Origin: Rhizobium mayense
GTDB taxonomy: Bacteria > Pseudomonadota > Alphaproteobacteria > Rhizobiales > Rhizobiaceae
Reading direction: 5' to 3'
DNA length: 64,000 bases
NCBI RefSeq assembly: GCF_030272705.1
Contig: NZ_JARFYM010000009.1
Location: forward strand, 111,900-175,899
Made by a program: the position numbers and the translations under genes. Below are positions 8,878 through 18,018 of the stretch, one piece after another. Every line of letters begins with the position of its first letter. The first letter of the stretch is position 1. The notes under the pieces were generated by a model, which was not told where the DNA came from, did no database searches, and saw only the letters and a program-made list of their open reading frames with translations.

Positions 8878-9321
8878 TCATGATTTGCCTACATTCTGCA
8901 GATTGGCGGTCATTGCGCGGATGACCTTGAGGGCCATATCGACATCATCGTCCGAAATCCCCTGCAGGATATCCGCACGCACGCCAGTGGCAAGAGCCTC
9001 GACTTCCGCTGCCACCAATTTTCCTGAATCTGTCATAAATATCTGCTTGGCGCGCCGGTCCGACAACACCGCACGGCGCTCGATGAAGCTCTGCGCCTCC
9101 ATGGCGTCGAGGATGCGCACCAAGGTTGGGGTTTCAAGCTCCAGCTCATCGGCGAGTTCGCGCTGATTGATGCCATCGCGCTTCGAAAGCTTATGGAAAA
9201 CCCGGGCTCTCGCCAGCGTCATGCCATGCTCGCGCACCAGGCCGTCGAACGCCGCTCTCAGCTTCCGATTGAAAGCGGAAAGTTCGTCGAACAGTTCTCG
9301 GCGTGGCGGCGCACCAGACAT
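8878..9321 (-). CDS. MarR family transcriptional regulator
   Basis: A 147-residue winged-helix repressor. The DNA-binding part covers about residues 45-105 (ARARVFHKLSKRDGINQRELADELELETPTLVRILDAMEAQSFIERRAVLSDRRAKQIFMTDSG), including the wing motif DRRAKQIFMT. Flanking helices make the dimer interface. As the first gene of the efflux operon it most likely represses its own transcription and that of the pump, with release by a transported ligand, as for EmrR/MarR. A palindromic site lies just upstream over the promoter. Confidence 0.93.
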   Translation of the reverse strand: MSGAPPRRELFDELSAFNRKLRAAFDGLVREHGMTLARARVFHKLSKRDGINQRELADELELETPTLVRILDAMEAQSFIERRAVLSDRRAKQIFMTDSGKLVAAEVEALATGVRADILQGISDDDVDMALKVIRAMTANLQNVGKS

Positions 9322-9330
9322 AATTGCTGC

Positions 9331-9349
9331 TTTATACTATTAGTAACCT
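9331..9349 (-). promoter_or_regulatory. putative MarR operator overlapping the efflux operon promoter
   Basis: TACTATTAGTA at 9335-9345 is an 11-base palindrome except at its centre, about 14 bases before the marR start. Read on the minus strand, it overlaps an AT-rich -10-like stretch (TAGTATAAA). The position and symmetry suit autorepression. Confidence 0.45.
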
Positions 9350-9665
9350 ACCCTAATTCAACGAAATAACCGGGTTCTCACATCTTTTCAAGCGCGATTG
9401 GCAGCTTGCAGGATGTCACCGGGGGCGGACCGGGCTAAAATGACCCATAGAAGTTCTCGTATGTGATTCGTGTGTCGGGCATTCCGTTGCAAAGTGGCGA
9501 CAAGGGCTTTTTTACTGCGGAGAATTTGTCCCTGTGGATGAGTGGAACAATGTGAATAGCCCGGAGGAATTGATGCCGTTCGGCACGGCACTGCCCTTCT
9601 GCAATTGACCCTGACATCGGATCGTCGCAAACCATTCGGCACTCCAAAATACGAAGAGACGGAAA
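9350..9665. other. divergent intergenic region marR/dnaB
   Basis: About 316 bases without a supported gene. It holds the upstream sequences of the efflux operon on the left and of dnaB on the right, and one DnaA-box-like sequence (TGTGGATGA, 9533-9541). Other short open frames here show no coding features. Confidence 0.5.
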
Positions 9666-11162
9666 ATGAACGAAGCTGCGCGAAAGATCGCCGCAATTGC
9701 TCCCGCCGAACCGCATTACCGCGAAGCGCCCAACAATATCGAGGCTGAACAGGCCCTGCTCGGCGCCATCCTCGTCAACAATGACGCCTATTACCGTGTC
9801 TCCGATTTTCTGAAACCCATTCATCTTTACGAGCCGCTGCATCGAAAGATCTTCGAGGTGGCGGGCGACATCATCCGCATGGGCAAGACCGCCAATCCGG
9901 TGACGATCAAAACTTTCTTGCCGGCGGAAGAGAAGGTCGGCGACATGACGGTGGCGCAATATCTCGCCCGTCTCGCGACCGAAGCCGTGTCGATCATCAA
10001 TGCCGAGGATTATGGCCGCGCCATTTACGATCTGGCGCTTCGTCGGGCGCTGATCACCATCGGCGAGGACATGGTCAACATCGCCTATGATGCGCCGCTC
10101 GACATGCCGCCGCAGACGCAGATCGAGGATACCGAGCGCCGGCTGTTCGAACTCGCCGAAAACGGCCGGTATGACGGCGGCTTCCAGGCCTTCAACGACG
10201 CGGTGGCGCTGGCGATCGACATGGCGGCCGTCGCCAAGGAGCGCGATGGCGGTCTGTCCGGCATTTCCACCGGCATTCATTCGCTCGACAGCAAGATGGG
10301 CGGCCTGCAGCGCTCGGACTTGATCATCCTCGCTGGCCGTCCCGGCATGGGCAAGACCTCGCTCGCCACCAATATCGCCTATAACATCGCCGCCGCCTAT
10401 GAGGGCGAGGTACAGCCGGATGGCTCCACCAAAGCGAAGAACGGCGGCGTCGTCGGTTTCTATTCGCTGGAAATGTCCTCCGAACAGCTCGCCACCCGTA
10501 TCATCTCCGAGCAGACGGAAGTTTCCTCGTCCAAGATCCGCCGCGGCGACATCAATGATGCCGATTTCGAAAAGCTCGTCGCCTGCTCGATGATGATGCA
10601 GAAGGTGCCGCTCTATATCGACCAGACCGGCGGTATCTCCATCGCCCAGTTGTCGGCGCGGGCGCGACGCCTGAAGCGTCAGCGCGGCCTCGACGTTCTC
10701 GTGGTCGACTACGTTCAGCTGATGACCGGCTCGGGGAAATCGAACGAGAACCGCGTCCAGGAAATCACCCAGATCACCACCGGCTTGAAGGCGCTCGGCA
10801 AGGAGCTGAACGTACCGATCATCGCGCTCTCGCAGCTATCGCGCGCCGTCGAAAGCCGCGACGACAAGAGGCCGCAGCTTTCGGACTTGCGTGAATCCGG
10901 TTCGATCGAGCAGGACGCCGACGTCGTGCTCTTCGTGTTCCGCGAGGAATATTACGTCAAGAACGCCGAACCGCGCGATCCGGCCGATCCGAAATATGCC
11001 GAATGGGAAGCCCTCTTCGACAAGGTGAAGGGTACGGCCGACGTTATCATCGCCAAGCAGCGTCACGGGCCAACCGGCACCGTAAAGCTCGCCTTCCAGT
11101 CGGAGTTCACGCGCTTTGCCGATCTCGCCGACTCTTCCTTCCTGCAATACGAAGAGCACTGA
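9666..11162 (+). CDS. dnaB: replicative DNA helicase DnaB
   Basis: A 498-residue hexameric helicase that unwinds DNA at the replication fork. The N-terminal domain starts at NNIEAEQALLGAILVNNDAYYRVSDFLKP. The RecA-like motor holds the Walker A GRPGMGKTS, the SLEMSSEQLATR segment, the Walker B LDVLVVDYVQLM and the conserved QLSRAVESRDDKRPQLSDLRESGSIEQDADVV motif. The C-terminus has IIAKQRHGPTGTVKLAF. About 30 residues are inserted after Walker A (EGEVQPDGSTKAKNGG), as in other Rhizobiales. The start at 9666 follows GACGGAAA. A terminator separates it from alr. Confidence 0.98.
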   Translation: MNEAARKIAAIAPAEPHYREAPNNIEAEQALLGAILVNNDAYYRVSDFLKPIHLYEPLHRKIFEVAGDIIRMGKTANPVTIKTFLPAEEKVGDMTVAQYLARLATEAVSIINAEDYGRAIYDLALRRALITIGEDMVNIAYDAPLDMPPQTQIEDTERRLFELAENGRYDGGFQAFNDAVALAIDMAAVAKERDGGLSGISTGIHSLDSKMGGLQRSDLIILAGRPGMGKTSLATNIAYNIAAAYEGEVQPDGSTKAKNGGVVGFYSLEMSSEQLATRIISEQTEVSSSKIRRGDINDADFEKLVACSMMMQKVPLYIDQTGGISIAQLSARARRLKRQRGLDVLVVDYVQLMTGSGKSNENRVQEITQITTGLKALGKELNVPIIALSQLSRAVESRDDKRPQLSDLRESGSIEQDADVVLFVFREEYYVKNAEPRDPADPKYAEWEALFDKVKGTADVIIAKQRHGPTGTVKLAFQSEFTRFADLADSSFLQYEEH

Positions 11163-11228
11163 TGAAGGCTGCCCGCAGCGCATATGTGCGGTGCAGCACT
11201 TTCTCTTTCCATCAATGATCAGTATTCT

Positions 11229-11259
11229 GGCCGGAGCAGCATCCGCTCCGGCCCTTTTT
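11229..11259 (+). terminator. rho-independent terminator after dnaB
   Basis: A 9-bp perfect stem (GGCCGGAGC 11229-11237, GCTCCGGCC 11245-11253) with a 7-base loop and a TTTTT run. It lies just 15 bases before the alr start. Confidence 0.85.
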
Positions 11260-11273
11260 ATTCAGGCGGCTCC

Positions 11274-12437
11274 ATGACAGATAGTTTCGAAGACAATGAC
11301 GCTTTCGCCTTTGCCGGGCTTCGGTTGACGGTCGATCTAGGCGCTTTGGTCCAGAACTGGCAGGACATGGCCCGCCGCTCCGGCAGAGCCCGGACCGGGG
11401 CTGCAGTGAAAGCCGACGCCTACGGCCTGGGGATCGAAGATGTTGGCGAGGCGCTTTATCTCGCCGGCGCCCGCGATTTCTTTGTCGCCACGGCCGACGA
11501 AGGCGCCACGCTCCGGCTCTACGCGCCGGATGCCCGCATATTCGTCCTCTGCGGCATTTGGCCTGGGACCGAGCGGCTGTTTTTCGAAAACGACCTTGTG
11601 CCCGTCATCGCTTCCGAAGAACAGTTGACCTTCTGGATGTCGGTGGTCGCCGACCATGGCGACCATCCCTGCGCGCTGCAGGTCGATACGGGCTTCAATC
11701 GGCTGGGACTGCGGGCGGAGGACGCCATCGCGCTCGCCAACGATGTCTCACGCCCGGCGAGTTTTGCACCTGTCCTGGTGATTAGCCACCTCGCCTGCGC
11801 CGACGATCCCGCCAATGTGATGAACAAGCAGCAGCTTGAGACGTTCCGCACGGTCAGCGCCGCCTTCGAAGGCATCGAGGCGAGCCTCGCCAATTCCGCC
11901 GGCATCTTCCTGGGCTCCGCCTATCAATTCGACCTCACCCGTCCCGGCATCGCCCTCTATGGCGGCCAGGCGGTGAACGGAACGGCGAACCCGATGCGGC
12001 CGGTCGCAACAGCCGAGGCGCGCATCATCCAGACCCGCTCGGTCAAAGCCGGCGAGACGGTCAGCTACGGCGGGGCGCTGCAGCTCGCTCGCGACAGCCG
12101 GCTCGCCGTCGTCTCGGCCGGCTATGCCGACGGGTATATGCGCAGCCTGTCAAGCGGCGGCGTACCGCTGCGCCAGACCGGCCTGCCAGGCGGAGAGGGA
12201 TTCATTGCAGGCCACAAGGTGCCCGTTGCCGGCCGTATCACCATGGACCTGACCATCTTCGACGTGACCGACGTGCCTGAGAAACTGGTCCGTGCCGGCG
12301 ACTATATCGAGCTCTTCGGCAAAAATATTCTCATTGACGACGCTGCCCGTGCCGCCGGCACGATCAGCTACGAGATGCTGACTGGCCTGGGCCTGCGACA
12401 TGAGCGGCGCTACATCTCGGACGAGACCGCCGAGTAG
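11274..12437 (+). CDS. alr: alanine racemase
   Basis: A 387-residue PLP enzyme making D-alanine for peptidoglycan. The Schiff-base lysine lies in AAVKADAYGLG. Later motifs include QVDTGFNRLGL, SLANSAGIFL, RPGIALYGG, ETVSYGGAL (catalytic tyrosine region), SAGYADGYMRSL and GRITMDLTIFDVTD. The ATG at 11274 begins MTDSFEDNDAFAFAGLRLTVDLGAL; the open frame extends further upstream, but that stretch contains the dnaB terminator, so it is not coding. It ends 17 bases before the convergent LysE-type gene. Confidence 0.96.
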   Translation: MTDSFEDNDAFAFAGLRLTVDLGALVQNWQDMARRSGRARTGAAVKADAYGLGIEDVGEALYLAGARDFFVATADEGATLRLYAPDARIFVLCGIWPGTERLFFENDLVPVIASEEQLTFWMSVVADHGDHPCALQVDTGFNRLGLRAEDAIALANDVSRPASFAPVLVISHLACADDPANVMNKQQLETFRTVSAAFEGIEASLANSAGIFLGSAYQFDLTRPGIALYGGQAVNGTANPMRPVATAEARIIQTRSVKAGETVSYGGALQLARDSRLAVVSAGYADGYMRSLSSGGVPLRQTGLPGGEGFIAGHKVPVAGRITMDLTIFDVTDVPEKLVRAGDYIELFGKNILIDDAARAAGTISYEMLTGLGLRHERRYISDETAE

Positions 12438-12454
12438 AAGGGCGTCAGCTCAGC

Positions 12455-13090
12455 TCAACGCGCACTGATCGCCAAGCGGACACCCAGCGCTACGAACAAT
12501 GTTCCAAGCCCCCGGTCCAGCCAGAGGCCCGTGCTTCGATTGCGCCGCAGTGCCTCGGCAAGGCGACCACCGAGAAGAATGAGCGGCGGTTCAATGAAGG
12601 CGGCGACCACGATGATGAGGCTGCCGTGGAGCAGGAGCTGCGCCCAGACCGGGCCTGCGCCTTCGACGACGAACTGCGGAAGGAAGGCGAGAAAGAAGAC
12701 GGCTACCTTCGGGTTGAGCAGCGAAACCAGAATGCCTTGCCGGTAGATGCGGCTCCAAGGCAATACCTTCCCCGCCTCCTTGATCCAGGCGCCCTCGCCC
12801 TTCGAGCGCAGCGCCTGTATGCCAAGCCAGATGAGATAGGCTGCCCCAGCCCATTTCACTGCAGAAAACGCGATAGCCGAGGCCGCCAATATCGCCGACA
12901 GCCCGGCAGCGGCCATCAGCACATGAAGGCAGGCGCCGCTCCAAATGCCAAACAGTGCCGCGAAGCCGGAGCGCCTGCCGCTCCTGAACGTATGGCCGAG
13001 AATGAAGGCGATGTCCGGCCCCGGCGACAGATTGAGCAGGGTGGCCGCCGAAAGAAAAGTGATCCAATGCGCAAGCGTGTAGTCGAACAT
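12455..13090 (-). CDS. LysE/RhtB family amino-acid exporter
   Basis: A 211-residue inner-membrane protein with six predicted helices. The family signature ATLLNLSPGPDIAFILGHTFRSGRRSGFAALFGIWSGACLHVL is at the N-terminus, and the later FLLNPKVAVFFLAFLPQFV-like segment is present (SLLNPKVAVFFLAFLPQFV). Members export amino acids or homoserine lactone-type metabolites; the substrate is unknown. It is a single gene read against alr and radA, so it is probably transcribed on its own. Confidence 0.9.
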   Translation of the reverse strand: MFDYTLAHWITFLSAATLLNLSPGPDIAFILGHTFRSGRRSGFAALFGIWSGACLHVLMAAAGLSAILAASAIAFSAVKWAGAAYLIWLGIQALRSKGEGAWIKEAGKVLPWSRIYRQGILVSLLNPKVAVFFLAFLPQFVVEGAGPVWAQLLLHGSLIIVVAAFIEPPLILLGGRLAEALRRNRSTGLWLDRGLGTLFVALGVRLAISAR

Positions 13091-13245
13091 CCGTCATCAC
13101 CGATCGAAAACCCGGCATAAAGGCTGACACATTCGCCGTTGATACGGAAATCATTAGTTTTGATGGGCCGGGAAAGACATTATCTGACAGCCGATCGCGA
13201 TTCGCTGCGAAAAGCGAAGCATTTGAATTTTGAGAACAGCATCCG

Positions 13246-14649
13246 ATGGCCAAAGCCCGTACACAATTCATCTGCCAGAACTGCGGCACAGTCCACAATC
13301 GTTGGGCCGGCAAGTGCGACGGTTGCGGCGCATGGAACACCATCGTCGAGGAAGATCCGATGGGCGGTATCGGCGGCGGCCCTGCGAAGACGCCGAGGAA
13401 GGGAAAGCCCGTAACGCTGACGTCGCTTTCGGGGGAGATCGAGGAAGCGCCGCGCATCCATACCGGCATATCCGAGCTCGACCGAGCAACCGGCGGCGGC
13501 TTCGTCCGCGGCTCGGCCGTTCTCGTCGGCGGCGATCCCGGCATCGGCAAGTCGACGCTGCTGATGCAGGCAGCGGCCGCGCTGGCCCGTCGTGGGCACA
13601 AGATCGTTTATGTCTCCGGCGAAGAAGCCGTGGCGCAGGTTCGCCTGCGTGCCCAGCGGCTGAAAGCGGCCGACACGGAAGTCCTGCTGGCGGCGGAAAC
13701 CAATGTCGAAGACATTCTGGCGACGCTTTCCGAAGGCAAGCGACCGGATCTCATCATTATCGATTCCATCCAGACGCTGTGGAGCGAGCTTGCCGAATCC
13801 GCGCCCGGCACCGTCACGCAGGTGCGCACCGGCGTCCAGGCGATGATTCGCTTCGCCAAGCAGACGGGTGCCGCCATGGTGCTGGTCGGCCACGTTACCA
13901 AGGACGGCCAGATCGCCGGTCCGCGCGTGGTCGAACATATGGTCGACGCCGTCCTTTATTTCGAAGGCGATCGCGGCCATCATTACCGCATCCTTCGCAC
14001 GGTGAAGAATCGCTTCGGCCCAACGGACGAGATCGGCGTGTTCGAAATGTCCGACAGCGGCTTGCGTGACGTGGCCAATCCGTCTGAACTCTTCCTTGGT
14101 GAGCGCAACTCCAAGTCGCCTGGCGCGGCCGTCTTTGCCGGCATGGAGGGTACACGGCCGGTGCTGGTCGAAGTGCAGGCGCTGGTTGCGCCGACCTCGC
14201 TTGGTACGCCGCGCCGCGCCGTGGTTGGTTGGGATTCGGCGAGGCTGTCGATGATTCTCGCGGTTCTCGAGGCACACTGTGGTGTTCGGCTCGGCCAGCA
14301 CGACGTTTATCTCAATATTGCCGGCGGTTATCGCATTTCTGAGCCGGCTGCCGACCTCGCAGTCGCCTCTGCACTGGTTTCATCCCTGGCTGGTCTTGCC
14401 CTTCCCGCTGATTGTGTTTATTTCGGCGAAGTCAGCCTGTCGGGCGCCGTCCGGCCGGTTGCGCACACTGCTCAGCGCCTCAAGGAAGCCGAGAAGCTGG
14501 GATTTTCTGCAGCGCTTCTCCCCACCGCCTCCGCCGACTTGCCAAAGGGCAATGGCGGACGCTGGAGCGAGATCGACAGCTTGCCGGACCTGGTGGTGCG
14601 CATAGCTGGATCGAAGGGCGCGCTGAAGCGCGCCGAAGACGAAGACTGA
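13246..14649 (+). CDS. radA: DNA repair protein RadA (Sms)
   Basis: A 467-residue RecA-related helicase that drives branch migration during recombination. It starts with a four-cysteine zinc finger (CQNCGTVHNRWAGKCDGCGAW), followed by the Walker A GGDPGIGKSTLL, the Walker B DLIIIDSIQT and the RadA-specific KNRFG motif (KNRFGPTDEIGVFEM). A Lon-like domain with GGYRISEPAADLAVASAL ends the protein. The length is normal for the family. It precedes cvpA by 93 bases on the same strand, the common alphaproteobacterial order. Confidence 0.97.
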   Translation: MAKARTQFICQNCGTVHNRWAGKCDGCGAWNTIVEEDPMGGIGGGPAKTPRKGKPVTLTSLSGEIEEAPRIHTGISELDRATGGGFVRGSAVLVGGDPGIGKSTLLMQAAAALARRGHKIVYVSGEEAVAQVRLRAQRLKAADTEVLLAAETNVEDILATLSEGKRPDLIIIDSIQTLWSELAESAPGTVTQVRTGVQAMIRFAKQTGAAMVLVGHVTKDGQIAGPRVVEHMVDAVLYFEGDRGHHYRILRTVKNRFGPTDEIGVFEMSDSGLRDVANPSELFLGERNSKSPGAAVFAGMEGTRPVLVEVQALVAPTSLGTPRRAVVGWDSARLSMILAVLEAHCGVRLGQHDVYLNIAGGYRISEPAADLAVASALVSSLAGLALPADCVYFGEVSLSGAVRPVAHTAQRLKEAEKLGFSAALLPTASADLPKGNGGRWSEIDSLPDLVVRIAGSKGALKRAEDED

Positions 14650-14742
14650 GCCTTACTTCAGCCGTTCTTGACGGTGAGAGAGGCACATATTGAGGCCGAT
14701 GGCAGCCACGCTCGGCGCGGCAAGTCTTGGAGTGGATTATAC

Positions 14743-15366
14743 ATGCCCATTACGATTTTTGACGGTATTGTTATCGGCGTCATTTTGTTCTCTGCCGTTC
14801 TGGCCATGGTCCGCGGCTTTTCCCGCGAAATTCTCTCAATCGTCAGTTGGGGCGGCTCGGCCGTTGCCGCCTATTATCTCTATTCTCTGCTCGTACCCTA
14901 CGCGCTGCACTACACGGCGGACACCCGCATCGCGACTGTCGCCTCTGCCGCCGTCATCTTCCTGATCGCGCTGATCGTCATTTCGTTCATCACCATCAGA
15001 ATTGCGGATTTCATCATCGACAGCCGCATCGGCGCGCTCGATCGCACGCTCGGCTTCCTCTTCGGTGCTGCCCGCGGCCTGCTGCTGATGGTCGTCGTCG
15101 TGGCCTTCTGGAACTGGCTGGTCGCGCCGCCTGCACGCCCGGATTGGGTCAACAACGCCAAATCGAAGCCTTTCCTCGATTCGCTGGTCGAAAAGCTCAA
15201 ATCCGCGCTTCCGGAAAACATCCAGGCGATGCTTCCAGCCGAGATCCTCAACAAGATCGCGCCGAACCAGCAGCAACAGCAATCACAGCCACAGGATGGC
15301 GACAACGGCTCAACGAACGATACGGCGCCTTCCGATGATGCGCCCGCGCCGAAGACGAACAATTAA
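14743..15366 (+). CDS. cvpA: CvpA family membrane protein
   Basis: A 207-residue inner-membrane protein starting MPITIFDGIVIGVILFSAVLAMVRGFSREILSIVSWGGSAVAAYY, the CvpA signature with four predicted helices. GFLFGAARGLLLMVVVVAFWNWLV is the last helix pair. A polar QNS/D-rich tail (QQQQQSQPQDGDNGS) follows. The start at 14743 is chosen for its GGAG at 14729-14732; the frame is open further upstream but unlike the family. CvpA is linked to colicin V production and envelope stress in enterobacteria. Its place directly before purF is widely conserved. Confidence 0.9.
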   Translation: MPITIFDGIVIGVILFSAVLAMVRGFSREILSIVSWGGSAVAAYYLYSLLVPYALHYTADTRIATVASAAVIFLIALIVISFITIRIADFIIDSRIGALDRTLGFLFGAARGLLLMVVVVAFWNWLVAPPARPDWVNNAKSKPFLDSLVEKLKSALPENIQAMLPAEILNKIAPNQQQQQSQPQDGDNGSTNDTAPSDDAPAPKTNN

Positions 15367-15426
15367 CAGTGCGTTTACAGGCTTGACCCGCCGGGCGATA
15401 ATCGCCATGTGAGCGGCACGAAATAC

Positions 15427-15475
15427 GAAAATCCGGCCCGATATTCTTTCCGGCCGGATTTTCAGCTATTTTTGC
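15427..15475 (+). terminator. terminator-like hairpin after cvpA
   Basis: A 12-bp perfect inverted repeat (GAAAATCCGGCC 15427-15438, GGCCGGATTTTC 15452-15463) with a 13-base loop, followed by AGCTATTTTTG. It separates cvpA from purF. Confidence 0.75.
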
Positions 15476-15530
15476 ATTTAGTCGCAACGCCGCCCCGATC
15501 CGCCCACGTTGAGAGCAAAGGCCTGCAGTC

Positions 15531-17015
15531 ATGAACCATTCCCTTTCCATCGAGGATGATATCGACGGCGACACGCTGCACGAAGAATGCGGTGTCTTTG
15601 GCATTCTCGGGCATCCGGACGCGGCCACGCTGGCGGCTCTCGGCCTGCACGCCCTGCAGCATCGCGGCCAGGAAGCGGCCGGCATCGTCTCCTTCGATGG
15701 TCAGCGCTTTCATTCGGAGCGGCGGATGGGTCTCGTCGGCGATCACTACACCGATCCCGCGACACTCGCCCGCCTGCCCGGCGATCGTTCGATCGGCCAC
15801 GTGCGTTATTCGACGACGGGCGAGACCATCCTGCGTAACGTACAGCCGCTGTTTGCTGAATTGGAAGTCGGCGGCATCGCGATCGCTCATAACGGCAATT
15901 TCACCAACGGCCTGACCATGCGCCGGCAGCTGATCGCCGACGGCGCCATCTGTCAGTCGACGTCGGACACCGAAGTCGTTCTCCATCTCATCGCCCGTTC
16001 CAAGCATCCCTCCTCCTCCGACCGCTTCATCGACGCGATCCGACAGATGGAAGGCGGCTATTCGATGCTCGCCATGACGCGCACCAAGCTGATTGCAGCG
16101 CGCGATCCGATCGGCATCCGGCCGCTGGTGATGGGCGAACTCGACGGCAAGCCGATCTTCTGCTCCGAAACCTGCGCGCTCGACATCATCGGCGCGAAAT
16201 ATATCCGCGACGTTGAAAACGGCGAGGTCGTCATCTGCGAGATCCAGCCGGATGGCTCGATCACTGTCGACGCCCGCAAGCCGGAAGTCTCTCAGCCCGA
16301 GCGTCTCTGCCTGTTCGAATATGTCTATTTCGCCCGTCCTGATTCCGTAGTCGGCGGCCGCAACGTTTACGTCGCCCGCAAGAACATGGGTATCAATCTT
16401 GCCAAGGAAGCGCCCATCGAGGCGGATGTCGTGGTACCCGTCCCAGATGGCGGCACGCCCGCCGCGATCGGCTATGCTCAGGCAAGTGGAATTCCCTTCG
16501 AGCTCGGCATCATCCGCAACCACTATGTCGGCCGCACGTTCATCGAGCCGACGCAGCAGATCCGCGCCTTCGGCGTCAAGCTCAAGCACTCTGCCAACCG
16601 CGCTATCATCGAGGGCAAGCGCGTCGTTCTGGTGGACGATTCCATCGTGCGCGGTACGACCTCGGTCAAGATCGTACAGATGATCCGCGATGCCGGCGCC
16701 CGCGAAGTGCATATCCGCGTCGCCAGCCCGATGATCTACCATCCGGATTTCTATGGCATCGACACACCGGATGCCGACAAGTTGCTCGCCAACCAGTACA
16801 CCAGCCTGAAGGCGATGTGCGATTTCATCGGTGCCGATTCGCTGGAGTTCCTGTCGATCGACGGCCTCTACCGCGCTGTCGGCGGAAGCCCGCGCGACAA
16901 CGCGCAACCGCAGTTCACCGACCATTATTTCACCGGTGATTATCCGACCCGCTTGCTCGACCGGGAAAGCACCAGCAATGTGCGCAAGCTTTCCGTGCTC
17001 GCCAGCAATGGCTGA
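15531..17015 (+). CDS. purF: amidophosphoribosyltransferase
   Basis: A 494-residue enzyme catalysing the first committed step of purine synthesis: PRPP plus glutamine gives phosphoribosylamine. It starts with a short propeptide before EECGVFGILGH, where the cysteine is the N-terminal glutaminase nucleophile. HALQHRGQEAAGI and GHVRYSTTG are glutaminase motifs. The C-terminal half has the PRPP-binding signature VVLVDDSIVRGTTS. The Asp-Ala-type propeptide implies self-processing. It is preceded by the cvpA terminator, so it probably has its own promoter near 15470-15510. Confidence 0.98.
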   Translation: MNHSLSIEDDIDGDTLHEECGVFGILGHPDAATLAALGLHALQHRGQEAAGIVSFDGQRFHSERRMGLVGDHYTDPATLARLPGDRSIGHVRYSTTGETILRNVQPLFAELEVGGIAIAHNGNFTNGLTMRRQLIADGAICQSTSDTEVVLHLIARSKHPSSSDRFIDAIRQMEGGYSMLAMTRTKLIAARDPIGIRPLVMGELDGKPIFCSETCALDIIGAKYIRDVENGEVVICEIQPDGSITVDARKPEVSQPERLCLFEYVYFARPDSVVGGRNVYVARKNMGINLAKEAPIEADVVVPVPDGGTPAAIGYAQASGIPFELGIIRNHYVGRTFIEPTQQIRAFGVKLKHSANRAIIEGKRVVLVDDSIVRGTTSVKIVQMIRDAGAREVHIRVASPMIYHPDFYGIDTPDADKLLANQYTSLKAMCDFIGADSLEFLSIDGLYRAVGGSPRDNAQPQFTDHYFTGDYPTRLLDRESTSNVRKLSVLASNG

Positions 17016-17066
17016 CATGGGGCGCTTCGCCCTTCTCTTTCCCTAGCGCATTCGGATCAAGGCAGC

Positions 17067-17807
17067 ATGAGCATAGATCTCAAGGACAAAATCGCCCTCG
17101 TTACCGGCGCATCGCGCGGTATTGGTTACTTCACGGCATTGGAACTGGCCAAGGCAGGCGCGCATGTGATTGCTTGCGCCCGCACGGTTGGCGGCCTTGA
17201 AGAACTCGACGACGCCATCAAGGCTGTCGGCGGTTCCGCGACGCTCGTCCCCTTCGATCTTGCCGATATGAACGCCATTGATGCGCTCGGCGGCTCGATC
17301 TTCGAGCGCTGGGGCAAGCTCGATATCCTCGTCGCCAATGCCGGTGTACTCGGTGTCATCTCGCCGATCGGCCATGTCGAGGCGAAGGTGTTCGAAAAGG
17401 TGATGACCATCAACGTCACCGCGACCTGGCGGCTGATCCGCTCCGTCGAGCCGCTGCTGATGCGCGCGGACGCGGGTCGCGCCATCATCCTGTCGTCGGC
17501 CGCCGCCCATCGCTGCCGGCCTTTCTGGGGTCCCTATTCGGCGTCCAAAGCAGCTGTCGAGGCGCTCGCCCGCACCTGGGCCGGCGAAACGCAGAGCACA
17601 GCGCTCCGGATCACCAGCGTCGACCCCGGCGCCACCCGCACCGCGATGCGCGCGCAGGCGATGCCCGGCGAAGATCCGGAGACTCTGCCGCATCCCCGCG
17701 ACGTCGCCCAGGCCATCCTGCCGCTCGCCGGTCCTGATGTCGCCGAAACCGGCAAGCTCTTCGTCGTGCGTGAGAACCAGCTCGTCGACTATCGGATGCC
17801 GGAATAA
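17067..17807 (+). CDS. SDR family NAD(P)-dependent oxidoreductase
   Basis: A 246-residue classical short-chain dehydrogenase. It shows the nucleotide-binding TGASRGIG motif, the NAGVLG motif, the catalytic serine in IILSSAAAH and the YxxxK pair in PYSASKAAVEAL. The SVDPGATRTAMRAQAMPGEDPETLPHPRDVAQAILPL tail matches SDR members next to purF in other rhizobia. The substrate cannot be read from the sequence. It starts 51 bases after purF and may be co-transcribed; the short GC hairpin at 17020-17032 is a weak terminator at best. Confidence 0.92.
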   Translation: MSIDLKDKIALVTGASRGIGYFTALELAKAGAHVIACARTVGGLEELDDAIKAVGGSATLVPFDLADMNAIDALGGSIFERWGKLDILVANAGVLGVISPIGHVEAKVFEKVMTINVTATWRLIRSVEPLLMRADAGRAIILSSAAAHRCRPFWGPYSASKAAVEALARTWAGETQSTALRITSVDPGATRTAMRAQAMPGEDPETLPHPRDVAQAILPLAGPDVAETGKLFVVRENQLVDYRMPE

Positions 17808-18018
17808 TCGGTCATCGCGGCCCTATGCCGGCTCTTGACCAATCACCCCAGTCGCGCGATAAAGCCGGCCATGAAAACGGTTATCTGCATTATCTGCCGG
17901 AAGATTATTCGCTAGCGCTTCGCTGGCCTGGCCGTTTTCGTCTCCCAAAATCCAAGATGACAAACGTCCCGGCCCGCCGGTGACGGTATTTTTTGGATCT
18001 ATGCCTTGGGAGAATGAA

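Noticed and set aside
15462..17018. A 518-codon minus-strand frame opposite purF
   Set aside because: purF is unambiguous; the antisense frame is a GC-skew shadow.
17020..17032. Short hairpin GGGCG-CTT-CGCCC after purF as a terminator
   Set aside because: The stem is only 5 bp and followed by a mixed pyrimidine run; it is too weak to list as a terminator.
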